From Ampullimonas aquatilis (GTDB lineage Bacteria; Pseudomonadota; Gammaproteobacteria; Burkholderiales; Burkholderiaceae_D), in contig NZ_CP183834.1 of the NCBI RefSeq assembly GCF_049675895.1, positions 1,116,001-1,180,000 of the forward strand: 64,000 nucleotides of DNA. Direction: 5' to 3'. Shown here one piece after another: positions 18,287 to 27,671 of the stretch; position 1 is the first letter of the stretch; each line of letters begins with the position of its first letter. Below the pieces are notes generated by a model. That model had not been told where the DNA came from. It made no database searches and saw nothing but the letters and a program-made list of their open reading frames with translations. Both the position numbers and the translations under genes were made by a program.

Positions 18287-19225
18287 TTATAGGCCGATAC
18301 GAGCCAGGCGCTGCGAATGCTCATCTTCAATGTCTTTGAGCAGCAGCCTGATCTGATCTTCTTCGCTGACATCGCGCATCTTGATACCAGGGAAAATATC
18401 GATATCACCCATGACATCCATATGATTATCGGCGCAGACCTGATACAGACCGACATAGTGATGAATTACCTGATCAAAGGTGTCTTGCATCAATGAAGAA
18501 AAATCATGCATGAGTTTTTGAAACTGATTACGCTTGTCCACATCAGTGCTTTTGAGGCGATGTGATGCGATCGCTTCGCCAAAACCAACATGATGTGCCT
18601 CATCGGCAAAGGCTACCTTGATGATCTTGCTCAGGTTAGGATCAATTTTTGACCAATAACGAATCTCATAGCGATACAGGGGATAGGCCATACCTTCCAG
18701 AACCAGATTTTGTGCCAGTGAGGCCGCGTAAAAGTCACCTTTATCGACCTGCTCAAGAATCAGATCAAACATTTTTCTCATGCCTGGAGTCGTGTATTGG
18801 GTGACCAGTTGCTTGCGTTCTTCGGGGGTAACACCAAAGTCAGCCATGCGACGACAGAAAGATTCGTGATGGCGGCTTTCATCCAGTACTTGCGTGGCGA
18901 GATATAGAAAGCTCTGTTCATCGGGCGCAATTTTCATCATGCCGGCCACCGCATCGGCAGAGGTTTTTTCGGCAGCAATGAAGAGTGCAACATCCAGCAT
19001 GTAGACTTGCCTGAGCAATGGATCTTCTAGTAGGTCGGGAATAAAAGATTCCTGTTGATTACGACCATACTTGGTGTCCTTAAGTGTTTTCCATGCGGTA
19101 CGTTCCAGCCAATGCTGGATCGACCATGTGCCATTGTCCCATTCAACCGGGGTGTGAATTGGCGCATCATAATTCAATCCAGGCATTACTATCTGCGCGG
19201 CTTCCAGCTGAACTGCTTCATTCAT
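18287..19225 (-). CDS. Ferritin-like di-iron oxygenase (R2/AurF/VlmB-like fold)
   Basis: A 312-residue helical protein with a complete carboxylate-bridged di-iron site in two repeats: Glu86, then Glu116-SR-His119 (DESRHH), and Glu177, then Glu209-AH-His212 (DEAHH). The spacing E-X29-EXXH / E-X31-EXXH is that of ribonucleotide-reductase-R2-like oxygenases, a superfamily that includes the N-oxygenases AurF and VlmB. The extra histidine that AurF has four residues before the last EXXH is not present. The start has AAGGAG at ideal spacing. It is paired with a desaturase and divergent from a fatty-amine-type enzyme; oxidation of an amine or alkyl chain is inferred. Confidence 0.82.
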   Translation of the reverse strand: MNEAVQLEAAQIVMPGLNYDAPIHTPVEWDNGTWSIQHWLERTAWKTLKDTKYGRNQQESFIPDLLEDPLLRQVYMLDVALFIAAEKTSADAVAGMMKIAPDEQSFLYLATQVLDESRHHESFCRRMADFGVTPEERKQLVTQYTTPGMRKMFDLILEQVDKGDFYAASLAQNLVLEGMAYPLYRYEIRYWSKIDPNLSKIIKVAFADEAHHVGFGEAIASHRLKSTDVDKRNQFQKLMHDFSSLMQDTFDQVIHHYVGLYQVCADNHMDVMGDIDIFPGIKMRDVSEEDQIRLLLKDIEDEHSQRLARIGL

Positions 19226-19945
19226 ATCAATCTCCTTTAGTCAGTTCTTATGTTTATTTGTACATGGTGAATCAAACCTGATAGCGGTTTTAACGTGTCA
19301 CCAAATAGCTTGTTGTATTTTTAAATCAGTACCTGTCTAGCTTGGCTGATCCATGGGTGCTTTGAGTTTTTGACAAGACTCACCATAAGGCAATAAGTGC
19401 GCCATCTATGATCAGATAACGAACTGCCAGCAAAGGCTTATTGCATGAGATGCTTGAAAATACATGGTCTTACGCGATGATGAAAAAATAAAATCGAAAT
19501 GTGTATTGGACTGGTGGCAGTCAATGTCATTAAACACACTCGTTTCAACTTAAGTTGTACTGCAACAGAAAAATACATGCGTTCAGAATAAAACAATTTG
19601 GATTGTCACTTTATTTCACACTCCTTGATTTTGGCAGTGAGGCAATTTTTAAAAAAATTGAAGAGAGGGATTATCTGAGTTTTTGACTTTAATCAAATTA
19701 GGTGAAGGTATAGCGTGATTTTGATTACTCATGTGCTGAATTCGAGCAGTCTATTTTGTGAGATTTTTGTCTTAATGGAATGCTAATTGCTGAAGCCAGG
19801 AAGCTTAGTGTTTTCTGGCAAGACTGTTGTATCGCCGATAAGTGTCACCAAGGCACACGGCAAGATGACTGATCAGGATGGTCATTGTTTTCATATAAAG
19901 AATAAATATATGTCTTCCCAGTGAAGATGCCTAAAGGAGAAATTC
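19226..19945. promoter_or_regulatory. 720-bp divergent control region between two lipid-modification operons
   Basis: There is no convincing gene in this AT-rich gap. Both flanking genes begin with a strong TAAAGGAG ribosome-binding site, so promoters in both directions must lie here. I looked for a sigma-54 -24/-12 element; TGGCAGTGAGGC near 19633 has the wrong spacing. The length leaves room for long leaders or several regulator sites. Confidence 0.55.
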
Positions 19946-22672
19946 GTGCAACAGAATCAAAGTGTTTTGGATGGGACGGACACGACGTCATTCGTTAAGG
20001 CTGATTGGACTTTACCCGGCTATGAGCAGTCGGCTCTCAATCCGGATCGGCACTTTTTGTTGAACCATATTGGTTTTAACAAGCAGATGGTCAAAGCAGA
20101 AGGACGATATTTTCAAGATGACAAGGGTAATCGTTACCTTGATTTCTTATCGCAATTTGGCTCAGTCCCTTTTGGTCATAATCCATCGTGTATCACCCAT
20201 GCGATTGAACGGGTGCTGGTCAACAAAGAACCTTCTTTGATGCAGCCATTTTTTTCCAGTGCAGCCGAACAACTTGCCAGGCAGTTGATTGACGTTGCAC
20301 CGGGAAAAATGCGCTATGTCACCTACGTCAATAGTGGCGCGGAAGCTGCGGAAGCCGCCATCAAACTGGCGCGCGCCAAAACCGGCAAGCAAAGAATTGT
20401 GGGGGCCATGCATGGTTATCACGGCAAGACACTTGGTGCCTTGTCGGTGACTGGCAATATGAAGTATCACACGCCTTTCCTGCTGGATACCACGGCCTTT
20501 GAGTTTGTCCGCTATAACGACCTGGATGCATTGCAAACCCGTTTGCAGGCAGGCGATGTTGCTGCATTCTTTGTCGAACCGGTGCAAGGTGAGGGGGGCA
20601 TGCGCACGCCGCATGATGATTATATTGCCCAGGCTTCGCAAATCTGCAAGGCTGCAGGCGTGTTGTTTGTGGTGGATGAAATTCAGACTGGCCTGGGTCG
20701 AACGGGACAGTTGTTTGCAACCAGCCATTGCACCGATCTTCATATCGATATTTTGCTGCTTTCAAAAGCCTTGGGTGGTGGCATGGTGCCGCTGGGCGCA
20801 GTACTGTGTCGTCAGGATGTCTGGACTGAAGAGTTTGGACTGTTGCACAGCAGCACCTTTGCCAATAACCATTTGACCTGCAGCGTTGGTCTGGCGGTGA
20901 TTGAAGAGTTGTTGCGTGATGATCAGGCAGTGGTTAAAAACGCCAAGGAGCAGGGCGATTATCTGCATCAGTGTTTGCAGGCACTGGTTAAAAAATATCC
21001 TGATGCCTATATCGAGGCGCGCGGCAAAGGGCTGATGCAAGGCTTGGTCATGGCCAGCTGGGACTATGACAATGGTTATGTGCTGTCGCATGCCTCCACG
21101 CAAGGTTATTCGGTGCCAGTACTGGCCGGTTATCTGTTCAATGTGCATGGGATTGTGACGGCACCATTGCTCAATCAGACGGCCACGCTGCGTTTGCAAC
21201 CTTCATTGAATGTCACTCGCGAAGAGATTGATCGTGTTGTGAATGCACTGGATCAGGCCGGTGCCATGATTCAGGCGCGCCGCTTTGAAGAAATGTGCCG
21301 CTTTCTGGTGGATGCCGAGCCCAAGAAGGAGATCGTGGCAGCCAATCAGTCAATACAAAAACGGCCATCGTATACGCCGCCCAAGGCGGCCGAGCAGTGC
21401 CTGGGCAAATTTGCCTTCCTGATGCATCCGACCGAGCCGCATGTCCTGTTTGATGCTTTGCCTGATGAGTTCAAGGATATGACTGATCGTGATCGTCGTT
21501 CCTGGACCAATTGGCTCAACTCCTGGTGTTCCAGAAAGTTTGATCCCGATGCTGTGTATCACTTGCCGGCCTTGCGCTCTGCCAAGGGTGGCTATGTGGA
21601 AGGCTGGTTGATTGCAGGCATGTTGACACCACAGACCATGCTGAAACTGAGCAAAAAAGATCGCGTCAATTTGATGGGTGATTACTTCCGGATTGCCGAA
21701 AAACTGGATGTCGACATGGTTGGTCTGGGCGCTTTCACCTCGGTGATTACGCGCGGTGGCGTGGACTTCTGCGACACCCGGCTCAATATCACCACGGGCA
21801 ATAGTCTGACGGCGTTAGCCAGTGCTGAAAGTTTGATTTATGCCTGCCAGCAGTCGGCCAAACCAGCTTCCAAACGGGTAGTCGGTGTGGTGGGCGCAGC
21901 GGGTTCGGTAGGTCGGGTTGCCGCACTGCATTTGAGTCGCTTTGCGCCAAAAATCTATCTGTTTGGCAATCCATCCAACAAAACTGCAATTCAGCATCTA
22001 TCCATGGTGGCAGTGGAAATCTATTCATTGGCGCTGGATGAAGTTCGCAATGATCCCGATGGTGCCAAGCATCGGGGTGGTATTGCGGCGGGCTTGCTGG
22101 CCATCTTGCCGCGTCATCAGTTATTGCAATGGTCGTTTCTTGCGCAGGCCAAACAGTCACCTGAAGCCTGGCTCAATCTGTTTCATGAAGCGCTGGCCGC
22201 TGCTGGGGCACAACCATTCGTGTGTTTGACCGTGGATATCGAGGGTGATTTGCCCAAGACTAACGTGGTATTGTCGGCAACGGGTGCCGGTAAGTCATTT
22301 ATCAACCCGGCAATTTTGGCGCACGACAGTCTGGTGTGTGATGTGGCACGACCTTTGGATGTCATGCGTCAGGTCGGTGCGGCACGTCAGGACTTATTGG
22401 TTTACGAAGGTGGCATCGTCAAGTTGCCAGAGGATGTCGAGTTTGGCTTTTATAACGTACTCGGCTATCCGCGTGGTTACAACCTGGCCTGTTTGTCTGA
22501 GACGATTGTTTTGTGCATGTCGGGCGCACAGCGTAGCTATAGCCTGGGTACGACCATTCCCTATGACGAAGCCTTGTCAGTCTACGAGATGGCCAGACAG
22601 CATGGATTTAATTTTGCCATCTTGAAAGATGGCATGGAGATCATGACCCCTCAGGTACGCGAAGCCGTATAG
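19946..22672 (+). CDS. Class III aminotransferase fused to acyl-ACP-reductase-like domain
   Basis: A 908-residue fusion starting at GTG with AAGGAG upstream. Residues ~30-440 are a PLP class III aminotransferase: SGAEAAE (130-136), YHGKTLG (158-164), DEIQTG with Asp244, and the PLP lysine Lys274 in LLSKALGGG. Residues ~485-900 resemble cyanobacterial long-chain acyl-ACP reductase: YVEGWLIAGMLTP, GLGAFTSV, ITTGNS, a Rossmann loop GAAGSVG (650-656), YEGGIV and NLACLSETIVL. In the last, Cys849 aligns with the reported acyl-enzyme cysteine of that family. Expected chemistry is acyl thioester to aldehyde, then transamination to a primary amine. The domain pairing recalls TamH of tambjamine biosynthesis. 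It is the first gene of a five-gene operon. Confidence 0.85.
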   Translation: MQQNQSVLDGTDTTSFVKADWTLPGYEQSALNPDRHFLLNHIGFNKQMVKAEGRYFQDDKGNRYLDFLSQFGSVPFGHNPSCITHAIERVLVNKEPSLMQPFFSSAAEQLARQLIDVAPGKMRYVTYVNSGAEAAEAAIKLARAKTGKQRIVGAMHGYHGKTLGALSVTGNMKYHTPFLLDTTAFEFVRYNDLDALQTRLQAGDVAAFFVEPVQGEGGMRTPHDDYIAQASQICKAAGVLFVVDEIQTGLGRTGQLFATSHCTDLHIDILLLSKALGGGMVPLGAVLCRQDVWTEEFGLLHSSTFANNHLTCSVGLAVIEELLRDDQAVVKNAKEQGDYLHQCLQALVKKYPDAYIEARGKGLMQGLVMASWDYDNGYVLSHASTQGYSVPVLAGYLFNVHGIVTAPLLNQTATLRLQPSLNVTREEIDRVVNALDQAGAMIQARRFEEMCRFLVDAEPKKEIVAANQSIQKRPSYTPPKAAEQCLGKFAFLMHPTEPHVLFDALPDEFKDMTDRDRRSWTNWLNSWCSRKFDPDAVYHLPALRSAKGGYVEGWLIAGMLTPQTMLKLSKKDRVNLMGDYFRIAEKLDVDMVGLGAFTSVITRGGVDFCDTRLNITTGNSLTALASAESLIYACQQSAKPASKRVVGVVGAAGSVGRVAALHLSRFAPKIYLFGNPSNKTAIQHLSMVAVEIYSLALDEVRNDPDGAKHRGGIAAGLLAILPRHQLLQWSFLAQAKQSPEAWLNLFHEALAAAGAQPFVCLTVDIEGDLPKTNVVLSATGAGKSFINPAILAHDSLVCDVARPLDVMRQVGAARQDLLVYEGGIVKLPEDVEFGFYNVLGYPRGYNLACLSETIVLCMSGAQRSYSLGTTIPYDEALSVYEMARQHGFNFAILKDGMEIMTPQVREAV

Positions 22673-22761
22673 TGAATATTGAAAGTAGTGGGTCATTGGT
22701 ATTTGGCAGTGAGCAGTCGGTAATGGCAGTTCGAATAACAACAATGGAGTGAGGCAATTTT

Positions 22762-25700
22762 ATGCAAACGGTATTTTCATTTTGGGCAAAACTGGTGGTG
22801 AAAAACCGCTGGCTGGTCATGATCAGCATGTTCCTGATTACTTTTGCGCTGGCTTATGGCGCAAAAAATCTGACGGTGGTGATTGATATTGACAAGATCA
22901 TGCCGCAAAACCATCCTTATATCAAAGGTGGTAATGACATTGAAAAGATCTTTGGCACTAAGTTTGTCACCATCATTTCTGTGACGCCAAAAGAAGGGGA
23001 TGCCTTTCAGGCACCGGTTCTGGCACGCGTCAAATCCATTACCGACAAAATTGCCCAGCTTGAGTTTGTGAACAAGCAAAATCTGCTGAGCCTGACCGCG
23101 CGCAAGTCCAAGGACATTCGTGGCACGGCCGATGGCTTTGAAGTACACCCGATGGTGGAAGGGGCGATGGATACACCGGAAGCCCTGGATCGTTTGAAAA
23201 AAGCCGTGGCCGAATCCCCCATCTTTCATAACACACTGGTGTCTGGTGATACCCGCAGTACTTCGATCGTGGTGGAGATGAAGCAGCATCCGGAAGGTTT
23301 TCGTCCGATGCTGGATCCTATCTTGAAAATTTTGGAAGAAGAAAAAGATCCGACCATGGATTATCGGATTGCCGGTAACCCCGTGATTTTGGCTTATACC
23401 GAAGTCTATACCGACAAGATGGAAATTCTGTTTCCGATTGCCTTGCTGGTCGTCGGTCTGCTGCACTTTGAAGCCTTCCGCTCCAAGCAAGGTTTGATTC
23501 TGCCGTTGGTCACCGCCTTGCTGGCAGTGATCTGGGGTGTCGGTGTGATGGGCTGGGCAGGTATTCCATTGGATATTTTTAACTCCGGCACACCGATCTT
23601 GATTCTGGCCATTGCAGCGGGACATGCGGTGCAGTTATTGAAACGTTATTACGAAGAATATGATCGACTGTCTGCCGATGGCACCTTGACGCCGAAAGAA
23701 GCCAACCAAAAAGCAGTGATTGCTTCTGTTATTGGTGTTGGTCCGGTGATGGTGGCCGCTGCTGCGATGGCGGCAATCGGCTTCTTCTCTTTGGTGGTGT
23801 TTGATCTGTCCACCGTGCGCACCTTTGCCATCTTTACCGGCGTGGGGGTCTTGAGTGCCTGTTTGTTGGAACTGACCTTGATTCCCGCCATGCGTGCCTG
23901 TTTACCTGCGCCTAAACGTGCACAAGGTCCAGCCAAGGGATTTAAATTCTGGACAACCATTCCTGAAAAAATTGGTCGCATTGCGATTGGTCCCAATCGC
24001 AAGATGGTCTATATCATCGCGGTTGCCGTATTGGGCCTGGGCGTGCTGGGCGCCACCATGGTCAAGGTGGACAACTCCGACAAGGGTTACTTCTGGAAGT
24101 CAGTACCATTCCTGGCCGATGATGATTTCATCAACCATGCATTTGGTGGCACTGATACCACCATGATCCTGTTTGATGGTGGTGCCGCCGATGCCATCAA
24201 GGATCCAGTGGTACTGAACGATATTGCCAATCTGCAAAAGTATCTGGACACTTATCCCAGTGTCGGCAAGAGTGTGGGCATTACCGATTATCTGCGCAAG
24301 ATGAACAAGTCGATGCACAACAACGATGCCCAGTTTGATGTGGTTCCAGCCAGTCAGGACTTGGTATCCCAATACCTGTTGCTGTACTCCTTGTCCGGTG
24401 ATCCAACCGACTTTGACCCGTATGTGGATTACACTTATCGCTATGGCAAACTGCTGATCCTGCAACGTGATGACAATGCGGCTTATGGCAACACCTTTAT
24501 TAGTGATATTCAAAAATTTGCCAAAGACAACTTCAAGTCCAAAGTCACCATGAACTTTGCGGGCAGCCTGCCGTCTGCGATGGCATTGACGGAAGTGATG
24601 GTCAAGCACAAACTGCTCAATATTGGTCAGTTGGCGGCTGCGATTTTTGTGATGTCGCTGCTCCTGTTCCGCTCGCTCACCTGTGCACTGTTTGTCATGG
24701 TGCCGCTGGTGTTGACCGTAATCATGGACTTCGCCGTGATGGGCTTTGGTGGCATCCCGCTCAATATTCCCAACTCCTTGCAGGTGGCCATGGCAGTGGG
24801 GGTGGGTGCTGACTATGCGGTGTATCTGATCTATCGCTTCCGCGAAGAATACGCCATTGATGGTCGTGCCGAAGAAGCCATCATGCGTACTATGCGTACA
24901 GCGGGCAAGGCCTGTCTGTTTGTGGCATCAGCGATTGCCGGTGGTTATGCCGTGTTGTTCTTCAATTTTGGCTACAACATTCATAACTGGTTCTCGATTC
25001 TGATTGTGACTGCCATGCTGGTGAGCGTGTTCTCCTCACTGTTCCTGATTCCTTCCCTGCTGATGTCCTGGCATCATCTTTTTGCATCAAGTCGTGCTAA
25101 CAGTGGTTTGGTTCAAGCCGCCAAAATGGTACTGACTGCCGGTCTGGGATTCGGCCTGTTCCTGGGCTCAGCCGATCAGGCGCGGGCTGCGGATGCCGAG
25201 ACACCAGAGAGCGTGATGGCTAAGAATCTGGTTGTGATCAAGGTGATTGATTCCAATAACCGCGCCACCTTTCGTCTGGTGAATGGCCAGGGTCAGGAGC
25301 GGATTCGTAAAGTGTCCGGTAGTACCAAGCTCAAGCCCAATGGTAATGACAATATGCAGATCACTCGTTTTGATGCACCGGCCGATGTGAAGGGTACTGC
25401 CATTCTGCTGCTTGAAAATTCAGCCGGTGATGATGATATGTGGGTCTATCTGCCCGCCCTTAAAAAAGTGCGCCGTCTGGTTTCTTCCAATAAGCGTGAA
25501 AGTTTTCTTGGCACTGATTTGAGTTACGGCGATGTCATCGGCCATAAAGTGGCCGACTGGAAACACAAATTTTTGCCGGAAGAAGCCATTGATGGTGTGA
25601 ACTGTTTTGTTGTGGAGTCCCTCCCTGCCAATCCGCAGGTTGCCACAGACAGCGGCTATAGCAAACGCGTGTCATGGATTGCCAAAGCCAATTACACGCT

Positions 25701-25923
25701 CATCAAGGGTGACTTTTATAACGACACCGGTAAGCTCTTTAAACAAGTACATCAGTCCAATATCAAACTGCTTGATGCCGAGCGTCAAAAATGGCGTGCC
25801 ATGCATGTCGAGGCCAGCAATCTCGAAACCCAGCATAAATCCTTTATCGATTTTTCCGAGTTTGTTGCCAACCAGAACGTCAAGGACGAACTCTTTTCTG
25901 CCCGTTCGCTTGAAACAGAATAA
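22762..25923 (+). CDS. RND/MMPL-type exporter fused to a LolA-like periplasmic domain
   Basis: A 1053-residue protein. Residues 1-780 form a duplicated RND permease of the MMPL/HpnN type with two large periplasmic loops. The proton-relay motif is intact in the second half (GVGADYAVYL, Asp684-Tyr685), but the first half has His288 in the matching place (AAGHAVQLLKRYYEE). Residues ~786-815 read like a signal peptide ending QARAADAE. The following ~240 residues resemble stand-alone outer-membrane lipoprotein-sorting (LolA-like) proteins, with DDMWVYLPALKKVRR and FLGTDLSYGD. It is second in the operon and probably moves a hydrophobic product across the periplasm. Confidence 0.85.
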   Translation: MQTVFSFWAKLVVKNRWLVMISMFLITFALAYGAKNLTVVIDIDKIMPQNHPYIKGGNDIEKIFGTKFVTIISVTPKEGDAFQAPVLARVKSITDKIAQLEFVNKQNLLSLTARKSKDIRGTADGFEVHPMVEGAMDTPEALDRLKKAVAESPIFHNTLVSGDTRSTSIVVEMKQHPEGFRPMLDPILKILEEEKDPTMDYRIAGNPVILAYTEVYTDKMEILFPIALLVVGLLHFEAFRSKQGLILPLVTALLAVIWGVGVMGWAGIPLDIFNSGTPILILAIAAGHAVQLLKRYYEEYDRLSADGTLTPKEANQKAVIASVIGVGPVMVAAAAMAAIGFFSLVVFDLSTVRTFAIFTGVGVLSACLLELTLIPAMRACLPAPKRAQGPAKGFKFWTTIPEKIGRIAIGPNRKMVYIIAVAVLGLGVLGATMVKVDNSDKGYFWKSVPFLADDDFINHAFGGTDTTMILFDGGAADAIKDPVVLNDIANLQKYLDTYPSVGKSVGITDYLRKMNKSMHNNDAQFDVVPASQDLVSQYLLLYSLSGDPTDFDPYVDYTYRYGKLLILQRDDNAAYGNTFISDIQKFAKDNFKSKVTMNFAGSLPSAMALTEVMVKHKLLNIGQLAAAIFVMSLLLFRSLTCALFVMVPLVLTVIMDFAVMGFGGIPLNIPNSLQVAMAVGVGADYAVYLIYRFREEYAIDGRAEEAIMRTMRTAGKACLFVASAIAGGYAVLFFNFGYNIHNWFSILIVTAMLVSVFSSLFLIPSLLMSWHHLFASSRANSGLVQAAKMVLTAGLGFGLFLGSADQARAADAETPESVMAKNLVVIKVIDSNNRATFRLVNGQGQERIRKVSGSTKLKPNGNDNMQITRFDAPADVKGTAILLLENSAGDDDMWVYLPALKKVRRLVSSNKRESFLGTDLSYGDVIGHKVADWKHKFLPEEAIDGVNCFVVESLPANPQVATDSGYSKRVSWIAKANYTLIKGDFYNDTGKLFKQVHQSNIKLLDAERQKWRAMHVEASNLETQHKSFIDFSEFVANQNVKDELFSARSLETE

Positions 25924-25931
25924 GTCGGTTT

Positions 25932-27218
25932 ATGCGTGGTGATTCTCAACGACTGGCGCAATTTGCGCTGAGTCTGACCTTGCTATGGGTTGGTTCGGTA
26001 GTGGCACAAGCGGTAGACAATGCCACAGCGGAGTCAGGCAACCAATGGCAGAAGCCAGACTGGCTGACGGCCTCGGTGCGTGACGCACTCTGGTCATCCA
26101 ATCGGCAATTGGATGACCAAACGCTGATTCATCAGCCCTCCATCTGGCTCAAGGCCAAGGGCAAGATCAATCAAAATTTCAGTGGTCTGATTTCGGCCTT
26201 TAAGGCATATGAAGGACATGCACCGGCTTATGCCATGCAGAGCCGTATCAATGAAGCCTATTTGACGTTTAAACATGAGGACACGCAAGTCCGTTTTGGG
26301 CGGCAGATATTTTCATGGGGCCGGGCCGATCGTATCAACCCGAGTGATTTTTTAGGGGCTAAAAATCTCACCCAACTGGTGACTGATGATGAACAACAGC
26401 GCCTGGGTGTGGACGCCATCAAGCTTACGCAATCATTTGAAAATCTGAGTGTGAGTCTGGTTCATGCCTTTCGCTTTACCCCGACGCGCAGTCTCTTGCC
26501 ACCAGACATTAATCAGCAAGCCGTTGATGTCCAGACTGAAAGAAACTCTCAAGAAGCACTTCGTGTGGACTGGAATCATGAAGGTCTGGATGCCTCTTTG
26601 ACGTATTTTGATGGTCTGGAAAAAAATCCCTATCTGGCGCTTGATCCTGCTCGTGGCACGGTGGTGCGTACCTATTCACGAATTCATGCACTGGCTGCGG
26701 ACTTTGCTACTTCCCTCAATAAAGTGGGTTTGCGTGGTGAAGTGGCCATGATTCGTCATCGTGCGCCAGCCCTGGCTGATGCCTATTTTACGCGTGGCAG
26801 CACCTTGTACTCGGTGTTGGGTGTGGAGCGTGAAATACCCGACTGGTGCAATCTCAATCTGCAATATATCTACCGTCTGGAACGTCCCCGGCAGTCACCG
26901 GCCAATGCGCCCTTGCCGGTGCTGGGTGAATTGGCCTTCGTACAGGGCCTGGTGGATTTTGCGCCGGATCATGTCAATCACGCGCTCAGCTTGCGGCTGG
27001 CAAAAAACTTTTTGAACGACCGCATGCAAACCGAACTGGTTCTACTGCATAACCTGCGTCGCCATGACTACGCGGTTCGGCCGCGCCTGGTGTTTGACTG
27101 GACCGATAACACCAAGCTGAGTATTGGCGCCGATTTGTTTCGTGGCAAGGCTGATTCAGTCTTTGGCAGTATTCGCAACAACAGCGTTTTTTTTGTGGAA
27201 CTGGGCTACACCATTTGA
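25932..27218 (+). CDS. Outer-membrane beta-barrel protein (DUF1302-like)
   Basis: A 428-residue exported protein, signal peptide to about VVAQA. It consists of alternating amphipathic strands and ends in VFFVELGYTI, a typical last barrel strand. The segment RFGRQIFSWGRADRINPSDFLG resembles DUF1302-type outer-membrane proteins, often encoded beside RND and LolA-like genes. It starts 8 bp after the RND gene, so translation is probably coupled. It may form the outer-membrane exit or acceptor for the RND substrate. The barrel assignment is firmer than the family name. Confidence 0.68.
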   Translation: MRGDSQRLAQFALSLTLLWVGSVVAQAVDNATAESGNQWQKPDWLTASVRDALWSSNRQLDDQTLIHQPSIWLKAKGKINQNFSGLISAFKAYEGHAPAYAMQSRINEAYLTFKHEDTQVRFGRQIFSWGRADRINPSDFLGAKNLTQLVTDDEQQRLGVDAIKLTQSFENLSVSLVHAFRFTPTRSLLPPDINQQAVDVQTERNSQEALRVDWNHEGLDASLTYFDGLEKNPYLALDPARGTVVRTYSRIHALAADFATSLNKVGLRGEVAMIRHRAPALADAYFTRGSTLYSVLGVEREIPDWCNLNLQYIYRLERPRQSPANAPLPVLGELAFVQGLVDFAPDHVNHALSLRLAKNFLNDRMQTELVLLHNLRRHDYAVRPRLVFDWTDNTKLSIGADLFRGKADSVFGSIRNNSVFFVELGYTI

Positions 27219-27292
27219 TGTGTCATTCTTCAGGCGATGACGTAAATGTAATCGAATAGAAATTATCCAATTAAATTATTTAAAAATTAATT

Positions 27293-27670
27293 ATGACAAA
27301 CGAAACACAAACCGCTGATACACAATTGCTCGATGCTTTGCAACATTTTCAAAGCCGGATGAATGCCAGTGCACCAGTGCAAAAAATGAGCAAGGGCTGG
27401 TCGCCATTGATCTATGTGCAAAGCAATGACGATGCGCATTGTTTTGCCTTGCAGATTGAGGAAGGACAATTAAAAAATATCACGCCGAGCAACGACGATA
27501 TTGATGAGGATGATCTCTTGCTGCGTGCCGACCATGAGCTGCTGGTGCGTATTTTTAAAGGGCAGGCCAACCCGCTGCGCGAATGGTCCAATGGCACACT
27601 GGAAGTCTATGGACCACAAAAAGATCAGGGCAAGCTTGATGCGGTCAGCATGATTCTGTGGGGGCTCTAG
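27293..27670 (+). CDS. SCP2-like lipid-binding protein
   Basis: A 125-residue soluble cytoplasmic protein. The C-terminal half shows the SCP2 sterol-carrier pattern: DLLLRADHELLVRIFKGQANPLREWSNG, then TLEVYGPQ. Such domains hold long-chain lipids in a hydrophobic tunnel. It lies fourth in the operon, 74 bp after the barrel gene and one base before the permease gene. It may carry the acyl or amine intermediate. It is shorter than many SCP2 proteins but complete. Confidence 0.68.
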   Translation: MTNETQTADTQLLDALQHFQSRMNASAPVQKMSKGWSPLIYVQSNDDAHCFALQIEEGQLKNITPSNDDIDEDDLLLRADHELLVRIFKGQANPLREWSNGTLEVYGPQKDQGKLDAVSMILWGL

Positions 27671-27671
27671 C

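Noticed and set aside
19626..19650. Possible sigma-54 promoter TGGCAGTGAGGC
   Set aside because: The spacing between the GG and GC elements is 7, not the required 10 bases.
19946..22672. Prodigiosin- or tambjamine-type pyrrole cluster
   Set aside because: Only the aminotransferase-reductase fusion is shared; no bipyrrole synthesis or condensing-enzyme genes are present in the window.
22777..23625. 282-codon minus-strand frame opposite the RND gene
   Set aside because: Low-complexity His/Gln/Asn composition typical of an antisense shadow; the plus strand encodes a clear transporter.
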